From Paracoccaceae bacterium (GTDB lineage Bacteria > Pseudomonadota > Alphaproteobacteria > Rhodobacterales > Rhodobacteraceae), in contig JANSYF010000015.1 of assembly GCA_024742575.1 (NCBI GenBank), forward strand, positions 1 to 55,564: a stretch of DNA of 55,564 bases, given 5' to 3'. Of this stretch, positions 34,748 through 44,413 are shown one piece after another. Below the pieces are notes generated by a model, which was not told the origin of the DNA, ran no database searches, and worked only from the letters and a program-made list of their open reading frames with translations. The translations under genes and the position numbers were made by a program. How positions within the stretch are numbered: position 1 is the stretch's first letter; each line of letters begins with the position of its first letter.

Positions 34748-35911
34748 ATGTGGAACAAGCCCGTGACCAAGATCGACCAGATCGAGACCATGATCCTCGA
34801 TATCCCGACCATCCGGGGGCATGTGCTGTCCATGGCGACAATGCGCACGCAGGTCGCCGTTCTGGTTCTCGTCAAATTCTCTGACGGGTCAGAAGGGATC
34901 GGCGAAGGCACCACCATCGGTGGTCTGAGCTATGGCCCCGAAAGCCCCGAAGGCATCAAGCTGGCGATCGACGCCTACATCGCCCCGGCCTTGACTGGGC
35001 GCGATGCGGACAACGTGAACGGTGCGATCCAACTGATCGACAAGCTGGTCAAAGGTAACCGCATTGCCAAGACCGCCGTCGAAATCGCCCTTTGGGACGG
35101 TCTGGGCAAGCGCCTTGGCGTGTCTGTCGCGCAGTTGTTCGGTGGTGCCGTGCACGAGCGTCTGCCGGTGGCTTGGACGCTGGCTTCGGGTAACTCGGAG
35201 ACCGACATCGCCGAAGCACACAAGATGATCGAAACCCGTCGCCACAACATCTTCAAGCTGAAGATTGGCAAGCGGTCGGTGCGCGAAGACGTGGCGCATG
35301 TGGCCCGGATCAAGCAGGCTGTCGGCGATGCTGCCAGTGTGCGGGTCGATGTGAACACCGCCTGGTCGTTGCAGGATGCGCGCTGGGGTCTCAAAGGCCT
35401 TCAGGATGCCGGGTGCGAGCTGGTCGAACAGCCTGTGCCTGCACGCTATCGCCGGGCCATGGCGGAACTGGCCAGCGGGTACGAAATCGCCGTGATGGCC
35501 GACGAATCCCTGAACGGCCCCGAGGATGCGCTGGACGTGGTCAACGCAAAAGCAGCCGATGTGTTCGCCGTGAAAGTGGCGCAGTCGGGCGGGCTCAAGC
35601 GAGCCTCGGAAGTCATTGCCATCGCCCAAGCTGCGGGTCTGGGCCTGTACGGTGGCACCATGCTGGAAACCGGCTTGGGCACGGCGGCGGCGCTACAACT
35701 TTTTGCAACGGTCGAGACACTGGATTGGGGCACTGAGTTTTTTGGCCCGTTGTTGCTGACCGACGAGATTCTGGCCGAGCCAATCATCTACCGCGATTTC
35801 TGTGTCGAGATCCCCAAAGGGGTTGGCATCGGCGCGGCCCTTGATCCCGACAAGATCGCATTCTTCCGCCGCGACGCCGGCAGAACCATCACAGCCGTTG
35901 CGGGCGAATAA
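34748..35911 (+). CDS. catB: muconate cycloisomerase
   Basis: 387 residues of the enolase superfamily, muconate-lactonising type. The KxK catalytic pair is seen in NIFKLKIGK, and metal ligands in RVDVNTAW, LVEQPV and VMADESLN; VFAVKVAQSGG holds the second Lys. CatB converts cis,cis-muconate to muconolactone in the beta-ketoadipate pathway. A frame reaching 34640 would cross the operator, so ATG 34748 (or GTG 34763) is preferred. It is the first gene of an operon that goes on to benABCD and the transporter; benA follows after 72 bases. The partner catA is located at the other end on the minus strand. Confidence 0.9.
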   Translation: MWNKPVTKIDQIETMILDIPTIRGHVLSMATMRTQVAVLVLVKFSDGSEGIGEGTTIGGLSYGPESPEGIKLAIDAYIAPALTGRDADNVNGAIQLIDKLVKGNRIAKTAVEIALWDGLGKRLGVSVAQLFGGAVHERLPVAWTLASGNSETDIAEAHKMIETRRHNIFKLKIGKRSVREDVAHVARIKQAVGDAASVRVDVNTAWSLQDARWGLKGLQDAGCELVEQPVPARYRRAMAELASGYEIAVMADESLNGPEDALDVVNAKAADVFAVKVAQSGGLKRASEVIAIAQAAGLGLYGGTMLETGLGTAAALQLFATVETLDWGTEFFGPLLLTDEILAEPIIYRDFCVEIPKGVGIGAALDPDKIAFFRRDAGRTITAVAGE

Positions 35912-35983
35912 CCCGCGACACGACAACTAACCCAGCCAAGACGCCAACAGAATGCGTCACGGCAGTCAGGAGGAGGACGACCG

Positions 35984-37372
35984 ATGTTCACCCAATCCAA
36001 TCTCGATGAGTTCGAGGCCCGCCTTGACGGCGCAATTCAGGACGATCCCGAAAACGGCGTGTTCCGGTGCCGCCGGGACATCTTTACCGACGAAGAGCTG
36101 TTCGAGCTCGAAATCAAGCACATCTTCGAAGGCAACTGGATCTACATGGCGCATGAAAGCCAGATCCCCGAGCCGGGCGATTACTTTACCCTGACCATGG
36201 GCCGCACACCTGTCGTCATCACGCGCGACAAGGACGGCGAGTTGAACGCGCTGGTCAACGCCTGTTCGCACCGTGGTGCGCAGCTCTGTCGCTTCAAGCG
36301 TCGCAACCAGAAGACCTTTACGTGCCCGTTCCACGGTTGGACCTTCTCCAACACCGGAAAGCTGCTGAAGGTGAAAGACCCCAAAGGTGCGGGCTACCCC
36401 GAGCAGTTCAACAAGGATGGCAGCCATGACCTGACCAAGGTTGCCAAGTTCGAGAACTACCGTGGGTTCCTGTTCGGATCGCTGAGCGCTGATGTGAAGC
36501 CGCTGGAAGAGTATCTGGGCGAAGCGAAGCACATGATCGACATGATCGTCGATCAGGCCGACGAAGGCCTAGAAGTGCTGCGCGGGTCGTCCACCTACAC
36601 CTATGATGGCAACTGGAAGCTTCAGGCTGAAAACGGCGCGGATGGTTATCACGTGTCCGCTGTTCACTGGAACTACGTTGCCACCACGGCGCACCGTACC
36701 GACGACGGAAAGGAAGACGACATCAAAGCGACTGACGCGTCCAAATGGGCCAAGCAGCGCGGCGGGTTCCATGCCTATGAGAACGGCCACATCCTGCTCT
36801 GGACCGAATGGGCCGACCCGACCAACCGCCCGAACTACCCGCGTCTTGAGGAATGGACCGAACAGTACGGCAAGACCAAAGCTGATTGGATGGTGGGTGT
36901 TTTGCGCAACCTCTGCCTTTATCCCAACGTTTTCCTGATGGACCAGTTTTCCAGCCAGATCCGTGTGTTTCGTCCGATCAGCGTCGATGAGACCGAAGTG
37001 ACGATCTACTGTATCGCCCCCAAAGGCGAGAGCCAGGAAGCACGCGCCCGCCGCATTCGCCAATACGAAGACTTCTTTAACGCCTCTGGTATGGCGACAC
37101 CGGACGACACCGAAGAATTCCGGGCAACCCAGCGCGGTTATGCCGGTGCGGCCCATGCCAAGTGGAACGACCTGACGCGTGGTGCAACCCAGTGGATCGA
37201 AGGTCCGGACGAGGATGCCAAGGCGTTGGGGATCAACCCGGTTCTGTCCGGTGCCCGTACCGAGGACGAAGGTCTGTTCGTCATCCAGCACAGCAACTGG
37301 TCCGAGCGCATGGGCGCCGCCATTGCCAAAGAACGCGAAACGGCACCGAGTGCCGCTGTCGCGGCCGAATGA
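35984..37372 (+). CDS. benA: benzoate 1,2-dioxygenase, large (alpha) subunit
   Basis: 462 residues. Rieske [2Fe-2S] ligands Cys94 and His96 (CSHRGAQLC) and Cys114 and His117 (CPFHGW). The catalytic segment [14 protein letters not shown] has the bridging Asp220 and iron ligands His223 and His228. The enzyme adds oxygen to benzoate to give the 1,2-dihydrodiol carboxylate. A strong ribosome binding site (AGGAGGAGG) precedes it. BenB, BenC and BenD follow in order. Confidence 0.92.
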   Translation: MFTQSNLDEFEARLDGAIQDDPENGVFRCRRDIFTDEELFELEIKHIFEGNWIYMAHESQIPEPGDYFTLTMGRTPVVITRDKDGELNALVNACSHRGAQLCRFKRRNQKTFTCPFHGWTFSNTGKLLKVKDPKGAGYPEQFNKDGSHDLTKVAKFENYRGFLFGSLSADVKPLEEYLGEAKHMIDMIVDQADEGLEVLRGSSTYTYDGNWKLQAENGADGYHVSAVHWNYVATTAHRTDDGKEDDIKATDASKWAKQRGGFHAYENGHILLWTEWADPTNRPNYPRLEEWTEQYGKTKADWMVGVLRNLCLYPNVFLMDQFSSQIRVFRPISVDETEVTIYCIAPKGESQEARARRIRQYEDFFNASGMATPDDTEEFRATQRGYAGAAHAKWNDLTRGATQWIEGPDEDAKALGINPVLSGARTEDEGLFVIQHSNWSERMGAAIAKERETAPSAAVAAE

Positions 37373-37384
37373 GGAGGAACAACA

Positions 37385-37912
37385 ATGAACACCACCACGC
37401 TTGAACGCCCCGACACCGCATCTGCGATGGGCTTCGAACAACTCCAGGCTTTCCTCTTTGCAGAGGCCCGCGCACTGGATGACCGCGACTGGGATACGTG
37501 GCTGACCTTTTATCACAAGGACTGTCCGTTCTGGATGCCGGCATGGGATGACTACGACACCCTGACCGAAGACCCGCAGAACGAGATGTCCCTGATGTTC
37601 TACCCGAACAAGCAGGGGATTGAGGACCGCGTGTTCCGCATCAAAACCGACCGGTCCTCGGCGACGTCACTGCCGGAGCCGCGCACCAACCACTACCTAT
37701 CGGGGATCGAAGTGTTGAGCCGCGAAGGCAGCGAGATCAAGCTACGCTTCAATTGGCAGACGCTGAGCTATCGCTATAGCAAGACGGACCAACACTGGGG
37801 GACATCGTTCTACACGATCGATACCAGCGGGCCCAAGCCGCAGATCACCGACAAGAAGGTGGTTCTCAAGAACGATCATATCCACCACGTGATCGACGTC
37901 TACCACACCTGA
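37385..37912 (+). CDS. benB: benzoate 1,2-dioxygenase, small (beta) subunit
   Basis: 175 residues, the size and cone-shaped NTF2-like fold of ring-hydroxylating dioxygenase beta subunits: EARALDDRDWDTWLTFYHKDC, SLMFYPNKQGIEDRVFRI and TRTNHYLSG-like segment PRTNHYLSGIEVL. It holds the alpha subunits in the hexamer. Starts twelve bases after benA with AGGAGG upstream. Confidence 0.9.
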   Translation: MNTTTLERPDTASAMGFEQLQAFLFAEARALDDRDWDTWLTFYHKDCPFWMPAWDDYDTLTEDPQNEMSLMFYPNKQGIEDRVFRIKTDRSSATSLPEPRTNHYLSGIEVLSREGSEIKLRFNWQTLSYRYSKTDQHWGTSFYTIDTSGPKPQITDKKVVLKNDHIHHVIDVYHT

Positions 37913-37982
37913 TCCTGCAAACCGGGACTGAAACGAACCTTCGCGCACCGTGTCTGGTGCGCGGCCAAGGGAGGAGCATGCC

Positions 37983-39005
37983 ATGACAACCTACAACGTT
38001 GCCTTGAATTTCGAAGATGGCGTCACCCGCGTCATCCAGTGCGATGATGATGAGAAGGTGACAGATGCCGCCTTCCGCCAGAAGATCAACCTGCCGATGG
38101 ATTGCCGCGATGGCGTCTGCGGTACCTGCAAGTGCTTCGCCGAAAAGGGTGAGTACGAGCTTGAATTCTACATGGACGAGTCCATGAGTGATGAGGAAGC
38201 CGAAGCGGGCTATGTCCTCACCTGCCAGATGATCCCCGAAAGCGACTGTGTTCTGCGGGTTCCGGCATCATCGGCGGTCTGCAAGACGGCACCCGAAGCG
38301 GTCGAAGGCGAAGTGGTGGGCGTTGATCGTCTGTCTGAGACATCTTTCGGCCTTCGGGTGAAGATGGCGAAGCCGGCTGGTTTTTTACCGGGACAGTATG
38401 TGAACGTCACCGTTCCCGAGACAGGATCGCACCGCTCTTATTCCTTTTCCTCTGCTCCGGGGTCCGACGAGGCCACGTTCCTTATCCGCAACCTGCCGGG
38501 TGGTGTGATGAGCAGCTATCTTGGCGACCGTGCCCAGCCGGGCGATGCGGTCACCCTGACTGGACCGATGGGCGCGTTCTACCTGCGACCCATAGAGCGC
38601 CCCCAGCTTTGGCTGGCCGGCGGCACAGGACTGGCACCATTCCTGTCGATGCTGGAACAGGTGGCCGAGCAGGGGTCGGATCACCCGATCACGCTGTATT
38701 ATGCTGTGACCCGCGCTGCTGATCTTGTGGAGCTGGACCGCGTGAACGCACTGGCCGAGAAAATTGGCAATGTCACTGTCATCACGATCCTTGCCGCCGA
38801 AGAAGATGCGCATGAGCGTAAGGGCTTTGTCACGGACCACGTGTCAGGTGAAGACCTGAACGACGGCGATTGCGATGTGTATCTTTGTGGCCCGCCGCCG
38901 ATGGTCGATGCTGTGTGCGATCATTTCGGCAAGCTGGGTGTTGAGCCTGCGAATTTCTACTTTGAGAAATTCAACCCGACCGAAGCCGAGGCCGCAGCCG
39001 CATGA
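37983..39005 (+). CDS. benC: benzoate 1,2-dioxygenase reductase
   Basis: 340 residues from ATG 37983, six bases after GGGAGGAG; an earlier in-frame start at 37950 is not preferred. N-terminal plant-type ferredoxin with Cys41, Cys46, Cys49 and Cys81, then a flavin domain (GQYVNVTVPETGSHRSYSFSS) and NAD domain (LWLAGGTGLAPFLSML, YLCGPPPMVDAV). It feeds electrons from NADH to BenAB. Overlaps benD by four bases. Confidence 0.92.
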   Translation: MTTYNVALNFEDGVTRVIQCDDDEKVTDAAFRQKINLPMDCRDGVCGTCKCFAEKGEYELEFYMDESMSDEEAEAGYVLTCQMIPESDCVLRVPASSAVCKTAPEAVEGEVVGVDRLSETSFGLRVKMAKPAGFLPGQYVNVTVPETGSHRSYSFSSAPGSDEATFLIRNLPGGVMSSYLGDRAQPGDAVTLTGPMGAFYLRPIERPQLWLAGGTGLAPFLSMLEQVAEQGSDHPITLYYAVTRAADLVELDRVNALAEKIGNVTVITILAAEEDAHERKGFVTDHVSGEDLNDGDCDVYLCGPPPMVDAVCDHFGKLGVEPANFYFEKFNPTEAEAAAA

Positions 39006-39781
39006 CACGCCGGTTCGAAGATAAGGTCATGGTCGTGACCGGTGCCGCCCAAGGCATTGGTCGCATGGTTGCCGAACGCGCCGCTGCTCATGGGGCTAAG
39101 GTGCTGATCGTCGACCGCGCGCCTGCGCGGAATGAGGTTGCGAAGGCCATTCGCGCGGCAGGTGGTACGGCAGAGGCGATATCAGTCAACCTCGAAACCT
39201 GGACCGGGTGCGACAAGGCCATGCAGAAGGCGGTCGATCTGTGGGGACGGATCGACATTCTGATCAACAACGTGGGCGGTACAATCTGGGCCAAACCGTT
39301 CGAGCATTATGAGCCAAAGCAGATCGATGCCGAAGTGCGCCGATCCTTGTTCCCGACGCTGTATTGCTGCCGCGCCGCGATTGAACGGATGCTGCCGCGC
39401 GAACGCGGTGTGATCGTCAACGTGTCGTCTATCGCAACGCGCGGGCTGAACCGCGTGCCCTATGCGGCGGCCAAGGGTGGCGTCAATGCGATCACCGCAA
39501 GCCTTGCTTGGGAAGTGGCCGAACGCGGCATTCGCGTCGTGGCCACAGCCCCCGGCGGCACCGAAGCGCCGCCGCGCGTGACACCGCGGAACCCGAACGC
39601 TGCGGAGGAGCAGCGCGAAGATTGGTATCAGACCATCGTCGATCAGACGATCCAGTCCTCGTTCATGAAACGTTACGGAACGCTCGACGAGCAAGCAGGA
39701 CCAATCCTGTTCCTTGCGTCGGACGATGCCTCTTACATCACCGGTGTCACTGTGCCGGTCAGTGGGGGCGATCTTGGATAG
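39002..39781 (+). CDS. benD: 1,6-dihydroxycyclohexa-2,4-diene-1-carboxylate dehydrogenase
   Basis: 259 residues, a short-chain dehydrogenase. Nucleotide site TGAAQGIGRMVA near residues 14-25, catalytic Ser in VNVSSIAT and YxxxK as YAAAK. It oxidises and decarboxylates the benzoate diol to catechol. Its fourth place in benABCD makes the assignment secure relative to other short-chain enzymes. Confidence 0.9.
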   Translation: MTRRFEDKVMVVTGAAQGIGRMVAERAAAHGAKVLIVDRAPARNEVAKAIRAAGGTAEAISVNLETWTGCDKAMQKAVDLWGRIDILINNVGGTIWAKPFEHYEPKQIDAEVRRSLFPTLYCCRAAIERMLPRERGVIVNVSSIATRGLNRVPYAAAKGGVNAITASLAWEVAERGIRVVATAPGGTEAPPRVTPRNPNAAEEQREDWYQTIVDQTIQSSFMKRYGTLDEQAGPILFLASDDASYITGVTVPVSGGDLG

Positions 39782-39823
39782 GCCCTGAGGAGGGGTCTGA
39801 AACACAACTGGAGGAATACCACA

Positions 39824-40996
39824 ATGAAACGCGCGACACTGGCGGCCCTTGGGCTTGCCACCAGCTTTGTTATGCCTGCTGCAGCCGAAGATATCAAAGT
39901 CGGTCTGCTGCTTCCTTTCTCGGGCGTCTATGCCGCCCTTGGGAACGAGATCGAGGCGGGCTTCAACCTTGCTCTTGAACAATTCGGCGACGAGACCGAT
40001 GCAACCTTCGAAATCGTCCGTGAAGACACCGAAGTGAAACCACCCGTCGCCCTTGGCAAAGCCAAGAAGATGATCCTTCAGGATGATGTTGACGTCATCG
40101 CCGGGATCGTCAGCTCGGGTGTTCTTGGCGCGGTGCGCGATATGGTACACGGTGCGGGCGTTCCGCTGATTGTGGCCAATGCGGGCAACGACGAAGCAAC
40201 CGGGGCCGATTGTTCGCCCTTCATCACGCGCATGTCGTTCTCGAACAGCCAGATTAACCGCCCGATGGGCACGTGGATGCACGAGCAGGGCATCGGCAAG
40301 GTCTATACGCTTGCCCCCGACTATGCGGCAGGTCGCCAGATGATCGACGCCTTCACCGCGAGCTTTACCGCGGCTGGTGGCGAAGTGGTCGGTCAGGAGT
40401 TCACCCCGTTCCAGAAAACACAGGATTTCGGTCCGTACCTTGCCCAAGCCAAAGCAAGTGGCGCGGATGCGGTCTATGTATTCTACGCAGGTGGCGAAGC
40501 GATTTCCTTTGTCAAACAGTATGACAGCTTTGGACTTAAGGCCGAATTGCCGCTGTACGGCTCCGGCTTCCTGACATCACCGCTTTACGTCAATGCCGAA
40601 GGCCCGGCGGCAGAAGGTGTGATCACCGCGCTGCATTACGTGCCAACCATCGACAGCCCGGCCAACGCGGCCTTTGCGGACGCGTTTACAGCCGCCAACG
40701 GTCGTGTGCCTTCGGAATTCGCGGTTCAGGGCTATGACGCTGCCCGTGCGCTTATCGAAGCCACGAAAACCGGCGCATCGGATCGCGCGTCACTGGCCAA
40801 TGCGCTGCGCAGCGTCAAGTTTGAAGGTCCGCGCGGTACACTGTCGATCGACCCGGCGACGAACAATGTCATCCAGCCGATCTATGTCTACGAAACGGTC
40901 GCTGGCGACGACGGTCTGACCCAAAAGGTTCTGGCCCAGCTGCCAGCCGAGGCTGATCCGGTCAATGGCTGCGAGATGGCTCCGGTTTCCAACTGA
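39824..40996 (+). CDS. branched-chain-type ABC substrate-binding protein, probably for benzoate
   Basis: 390 residues with signal peptide MKRATLAALGLATSFVMPAAA and the Leu/Ile/Val-binding (type I periplasmic) fold: GLLLPFSGVYAALGNEIEAGF, DVDVIAGIVSSGVLGAVRDMV. GGAGGAAT precedes ATG 39824. Such proteins bind branched-chain amino acids, amides or aromatic acids; here the co-transcription with ben genes points to benzoate or a close relative. A strong hairpin follows the stop. Confidence 0.85.
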   Translation: MKRATLAALGLATSFVMPAAAEDIKVGLLLPFSGVYAALGNEIEAGFNLALEQFGDETDATFEIVREDTEVKPPVALGKAKKMILQDDVDVIAGIVSSGVLGAVRDMVHGAGVPLIVANAGNDEATGADCSPFITRMSFSNSQINRPMGTWMHEQGIGKVYTLAPDYAAGRQMIDAFTASFTAAGGEVVGQEFTPFQKTQDFGPYLAQAKASGADAVYVFYAGGEAISFVKQYDSFGLKAELPLYGSGFLTSPLYVNAEGPAAEGVITALHYVPTIDSPANAAFADAFTAANGRVPSEFAVQGYDAARALIEATKTGASDRASLANALRSVKFEGPRGTLSIDPATNNVIQPIYVYETVAGDDGLTQKVLAQLPAEADPVNGCEMAPVSN

Positions 40997-41004
40997 TCCT
41001 GCTG

Positions 41005-41037
41005 ACCCGGCCTTCCTGAGGAGGCCGGGTTTTCTTT
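41005..41037 (+). other. hairpin with T-run after the ABC binding-protein gene
   Basis: ACCCGGCCT (41005-41013) pairs with AGGCCGGGT (41022-41030), with a short inner stem, followed by TTTTCTTT. It sits within the operon, so it is probably a partial terminator that keeps binding protein above permease levels. Confidence 0.8.
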
Positions 41038-41053
41038 CCGAGGAGGGCCACAC

Positions 41054-41923
41054 ATGGCACATGATCTTGGCTTCTGGACACTTCAGGCATTGAACGCGCT
41101 GCAACTGTCCATGCTTCTGTTTCTACTTTCTATCGGCCTGACGGTCATCTTCGGGCTGATGCATTTTGTGAACCTCGCGCATGGGTCACTTTACGCGCTG
41201 GGCGCATATTTTGCAGCATCTTTGGCCGCTGTCGGCGGTTACTGGATGGGGTTCTTCCTTGCTCCTGTTGCGGTGGCTGGCGTTGGCGTCCTGCTGTATT
41301 CCGGGCTTATCAAGCGGATGCGCAAGTCTGGTCCGATGGCGCAGGTGCTGGTCACCTTTGGATTGATCTTTGCAATGCTCGATCTGACGCGCATCTTCTG
41401 GGGCGATCTTGCACTGGCCATCGAAGTGCCCGCGCTGCTGGATGGGCGATTGGCGTTTCTCGGCGTCGAGTACCCGACTTACCGGCTGTTCATCATCGCG
41501 CTGGGCCTCGCGATCTTTACCGCGTTGGCGTTTGTTCTGGGGCGCACCCAGATCGGTGCAATGATCCGCGCAGGCGTCGACAATGATGCGATGGCGGCCT
41601 GCCTTGGTATCAATGTCGAACGCCTGTTCTTTATCGTCTTTTGCTTCGGCTGTGCGCTGGCTGGTCTGGCGGGCGCGGTTGCAGCACCGCTGTTGAGCGT
41701 GACGTCCGACATGGGGCTGCAAATCCTGATCCCGACGCTAATCGTGATCGTGATCGGTGGGCTTGGGTCGTTAAAAGGCGCGGTTGCCGGGTCACTGATC
41801 TATGGCTTCGTACAGACTTTCGGCGCGGTTCTGGCCCCGCAATTGGCGTCTGTTCTCATCTACGCCCTGTTGGCTGCGGTCCTTGTGATCAAGCCAGTGG
41901 GCCTGTTCCCGGCGAAAGGATAA
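41054..41923 (+). CDS. branched-chain-type ABC permease (LivH family)
   Basis: 289 residues, eight or so membrane helices, with LivH features (FGLMHFVNLAHGSLYALGAY, ALVLGRTQIGAMIRAGVDNDAMAACLGIN-like region, VIGGLGSLKGAVAGSLIYG). Follows the binding-protein gene with AGGAGGGCC upstream. Proposed benzoate uptake permease; the substrate is inferred from the operon. Confidence 0.88.
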   Translation: MAHDLGFWTLQALNALQLSMLLFLLSIGLTVIFGLMHFVNLAHGSLYALGAYFAASLAAVGGYWMGFFLAPVAVAGVGVLLYSGLIKRMRKSGPMAQVLVTFGLIFAMLDLTRIFWGDLALAIEVPALLDGRLAFLGVEYPTYRLFIIALGLAIFTALAFVLGRTQIGAMIRAGVDNDAMAACLGINVERLFFIVFCFGCALAGLAGAVAAPLLSVTSDMGLQILIPTLIVIVIGGLGSLKGAVAGSLIYGFVQTFGAVLAPQLASVLIYALLAAVLVIKPVGLFPAKG

Positions 41924-41927
41924 TCAG

Positions 41928-42932
41928 ATGTTTCGACATAATTCACTTCGCTATGCCGTGCTTGCACTTCTTGCCGCCGGTGCGCTGTTTCAAGCGCTGA
42001 CTGCCGAATATTTTGGTCTGGAAATCCTGACCGAAATTCTGATCCTTGCCATACTGGTTCTGGCCTTGGACATCGTTGCGGGCTTTGGGGGTATGGTGTC
42101 GCTCTGCCACGGCGCACTCATGGGGGTTGGTGCTTATACCTATGCCATCCTGTCGACAAAGGCGGGCATCGCGCCGCCGGTCGCGTTGGCAGCGTCCATT
42201 GCATTGACAGGCGCCGCCGCATGGGTGATCGGCGCGATCTGTTCGCGCAGCCACGGCATTTATTTCATCATGGCGACCCTGGCCTTTGGGCAGATGGCCT
42301 ATTCCTACGTGTTTGAGGCGCCGATCTTTGGCGGTGATGACGGGTTGGGCGGCATCTCGCGGCTTGATCTGAGCTTTATCGGCGTTGATTTGAATGACAG
42401 CCGCAGCTTCGCGTTATTCTGCCTTGCCATTCTGGGCGCGGTTTATGGTGCGTCGGTTCTGATCCTGCGGTCCGGTCTTGGCCGATCCCTGTCGGGTGTC
42501 ATGCACAATGAACAGCGCATGCGCGCGCTTGGCCTGACCGTCTGGCGCGTCAAGGCGGATGTGTTCGGCCTGTCCGGCATGATCGCCGGTCTGGCAGGTG
42601 CGTTGGCGGCGCAGCATATCCTTTACATCTCGCCGGGTCTGCTCAGCTGGACCGTGTCGGGTGAGGCGTTGGTTGTTGTGATCCTAGGCGGTCTGGGGAC
42701 GCTTGTCGGCCCACTTGTGGGGGCTGCGGCCTTTGTGGTGCTGAAACACGAACTGAGCGCCGTCACCACATATTGGCACCTTGTCGTCGGGGTCATCCTG
42801 ATCGCCGTCGTCATGAGCCGCGCCAACGGGATTTTTGGTTGGATCGAAGCCCGCTGGGGCGCCCGGATCGAACGTCGTCTTGCCGATACCACGCGCAAAG
42901 CCGAAGCCAAGGAGGTGCTGACCGATGCTTGA
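41928..42932 (+). CDS. branched-chain-type ABC permease (LivM family)
   Basis: 334 residues, about nine membrane helices (VAGFGGMVSLCHGALMGVGA, RALGLTVWRVKADVFGLSG, VVILGGLGTLVGPLVGAA). The LivM partner of the previous protein. Its end overlaps the next ATPase gene by eight bases. Confidence 0.88.
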   Translation: MFRHNSLRYAVLALLAAGALFQALTAEYFGLEILTEILILAILVLALDIVAGFGGMVSLCHGALMGVGAYTYAILSTKAGIAPPVALAASIALTGAAAWVIGAICSRSHGIYFIMATLAFGQMAYSYVFEAPIFGGDDGLGGISRLDLSFIGVDLNDSRSFALFCLAILGAVYGASVLILRSGLGRSLSGVMHNEQRMRALGLTVWRVKADVFGLSGMIAGLAGALAAQHILYISPGLLSWTVSGEALVVVILGGLGTLVGPLVGAAAFVVLKHELSAVTTYWHLVVGVILIAVVMSRANGIFGWIEARWGARIERRLADTTRKAEAKEVLTDA

Positions 42933-43668
42933 GACACGCAATCTGGACAAGAGCTTTGGCGCAGTCCACGTCACTCGCAATGTGTCGCTCAAACTCGAAC
43001 GCGGCGAACGCCGGGTGATCCTTGGACCGAACGGGGCGGGCAAGACAACGCTGTTCAACCAGCTTGTCGGCGAACTGACCCCGGACAGCGGGTCAGTTCA
43101 TCTGGCGGGCGAAGACGTGACGGCGCTGCCTGTTGCGAAACGCGCCCGTCGCGGGTTGTCGCGCAGCTACCAGAAGAACACGCTGTTCGACGGTCTGACG
43201 GTTGAGGAAAACCTTGGACTGGCGGCTGCGGTTCACACCGGCAACGCGACCCAGCTTTGGTCAGACAGCCTTGCCAAACCCGAAGTCCGCGAGATCGTGG
43301 ATGAGGTTGCAAACCAAGTGAACCTGATGCCCTACATCCATGCCAAGGTGTCCGAGATCAGCTACGGCGTGCGCCGTCAGCTTGAGGTTGGCGTGGCGCT
43401 GGCAACAAAGCCTTTGGTTCTGTTAATGGACGAACCCACCAGCGGGGTCGGGCCGGAAATGTCCAAAGGGTTTCATGACCTTTTGAACAACCTTCCACGT
43501 GATCTGACCATGCTGATCATCGAACACGACATGGACCTTGCTTTTGACGTGGCCGACACGACCACCGTTCTAAACTACGGCGAAGTCGTGTTTGACGGCC
43601 TGCCAGAAGAAGCGCGTGGTTCGAAACTACTCAAGGAAATCTATCTGGGGAGCTGGGAAGATGCTTAA
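42925..43668 (+). CDS. branched-chain-type ABC ATPase (LivG family)
   Basis: 247 residues. Walker A GPNGAGKTT, Q-loop RSYQKNTLFDGLTVEENL, Walker B LVLLMDEPTSGV and the H-loop IIEHDMD. The signature motif reads ISYGVRRQLEVGVALA, with SYGVR in place of the usual SYGxQ/LSGGQ. It overlaps both neighbours, so translation is coupled. Confidence 0.88.
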   Translation: MLETRNLDKSFGAVHVTRNVSLKLERGERRVILGPNGAGKTTLFNQLVGELTPDSGSVHLAGEDVTALPVAKRARRGLSRSYQKNTLFDGLTVEENLGLAAAVHTGNATQLWSDSLAKPEVREIVDEVANQVNLMPYIHAKVSEISYGVRRQLEVGVALATKPLVLLMDEPTSGVGPEMSKGFHDLLNNLPRDLTMLIIEHDMDLAFDVADTTTVLNYGEVVFDGLPEEARGSKLLKEIYLGSWEDA

Positions 43669-44359
43669 CCTGAACGCAATTGAATCGGGCTATGGCGAAA
43701 CGCAAGTTCTGTATGGACTGTCGCTTGAGGCACAAAAGGGCAGGGTGCTGGCCATCCTTGGTCGCAACGGCGCAGGCAAATCCACAACGCTAAAGACCAT
43801 CATGGGGCTGTTGCCGCTGAAGTCTGGGGAAATCCTGTTCAACGGCAAACCGATGGCGGCTCAGCCTTATGACATCGCGAAAAGCGGGATCGCTTATGTG
43901 CCTGAAACGCGGGACATCTTTCCGTCGCTGACGGTGCGCGAGAACCTTGAAATAGCGGCCAAGCGGTTTGGCGGCACAGGGGCTGACTGGACAATGGAGC
44001 GTGTGCTCGACCTCTTCCCTCGCTTGGGCGAGCGTATGGACAATGGCGGCACGCAACTCTCGGGCGGCGAACAGCAGATGCTGGCGATCGCGCGGGGCTT
44101 GTTGATGAACCCGAAACTTTTGATCCTTGATGAGCCGACCGAAGGATTGGCCCCAATCATCGTCAAACTGATCCATGACAAGCTTCAAGAGCTCAAGGCG
44201 GCGGGTCTGTCGATGATCATCGTCGAGCAGAACTTCGGCTTTGCCACGTCGCTGGCCGATGACGTCGTAGTGGTTGGCAAAGGCCAGATCGTCTGGACCG
44301 GCAGCGCCGACGACATCAAGGCTGACGAAGATGCGCAGCATACCTGGCTGGGTGTCTGA
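43661..44359 (+). CDS. branched-chain-type ABC ATPase (LivF family)
   Basis: 232 residues from ATG 43661, overlapping the LivG-type stop by eight bases. Walker A GRNGAGKST, signature LSGGEQQMLAIARGLL, Walker B LLILDEPTEGLAP, H-loop IIVEQNFG. The last gene of the catB-ben-transporter operon, convergent with the LysR gene. Confidence 0.88.
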   Translation: MLNLNAIESGYGETQVLYGLSLEAQKGRVLAILGRNGAGKSTTLKTIMGLLPLKSGEILFNGKPMAAQPYDIAKSGIAYVPETRDIFPSLTVRENLEIAAKRFGGTGADWTMERVLDLFPRLGERMDNGGTQLSGGEQQMLAIARGLLMNPKLLILDEPTEGLAPIIVKLIHDKLQELKAAGLSMIIVEQNFGFATSLADDVVVVGKGQIVWTGSADDIKADEDAQHTWLGV

Positions 44360-44413
44360 TCAAACGCAGCCCAGCTTGGCAGGTTGCCATTCGAACAAGG
44401 GCGCAAGGCGTGT

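Noticed and set aside
39182..40447. 421-residue minus-strand frame opposite benD and the ABC binding protein
   Set aside because: It crosses two well-supported genes and the gap between them, and has no recognisable domain; it is a codon-bias shadow.
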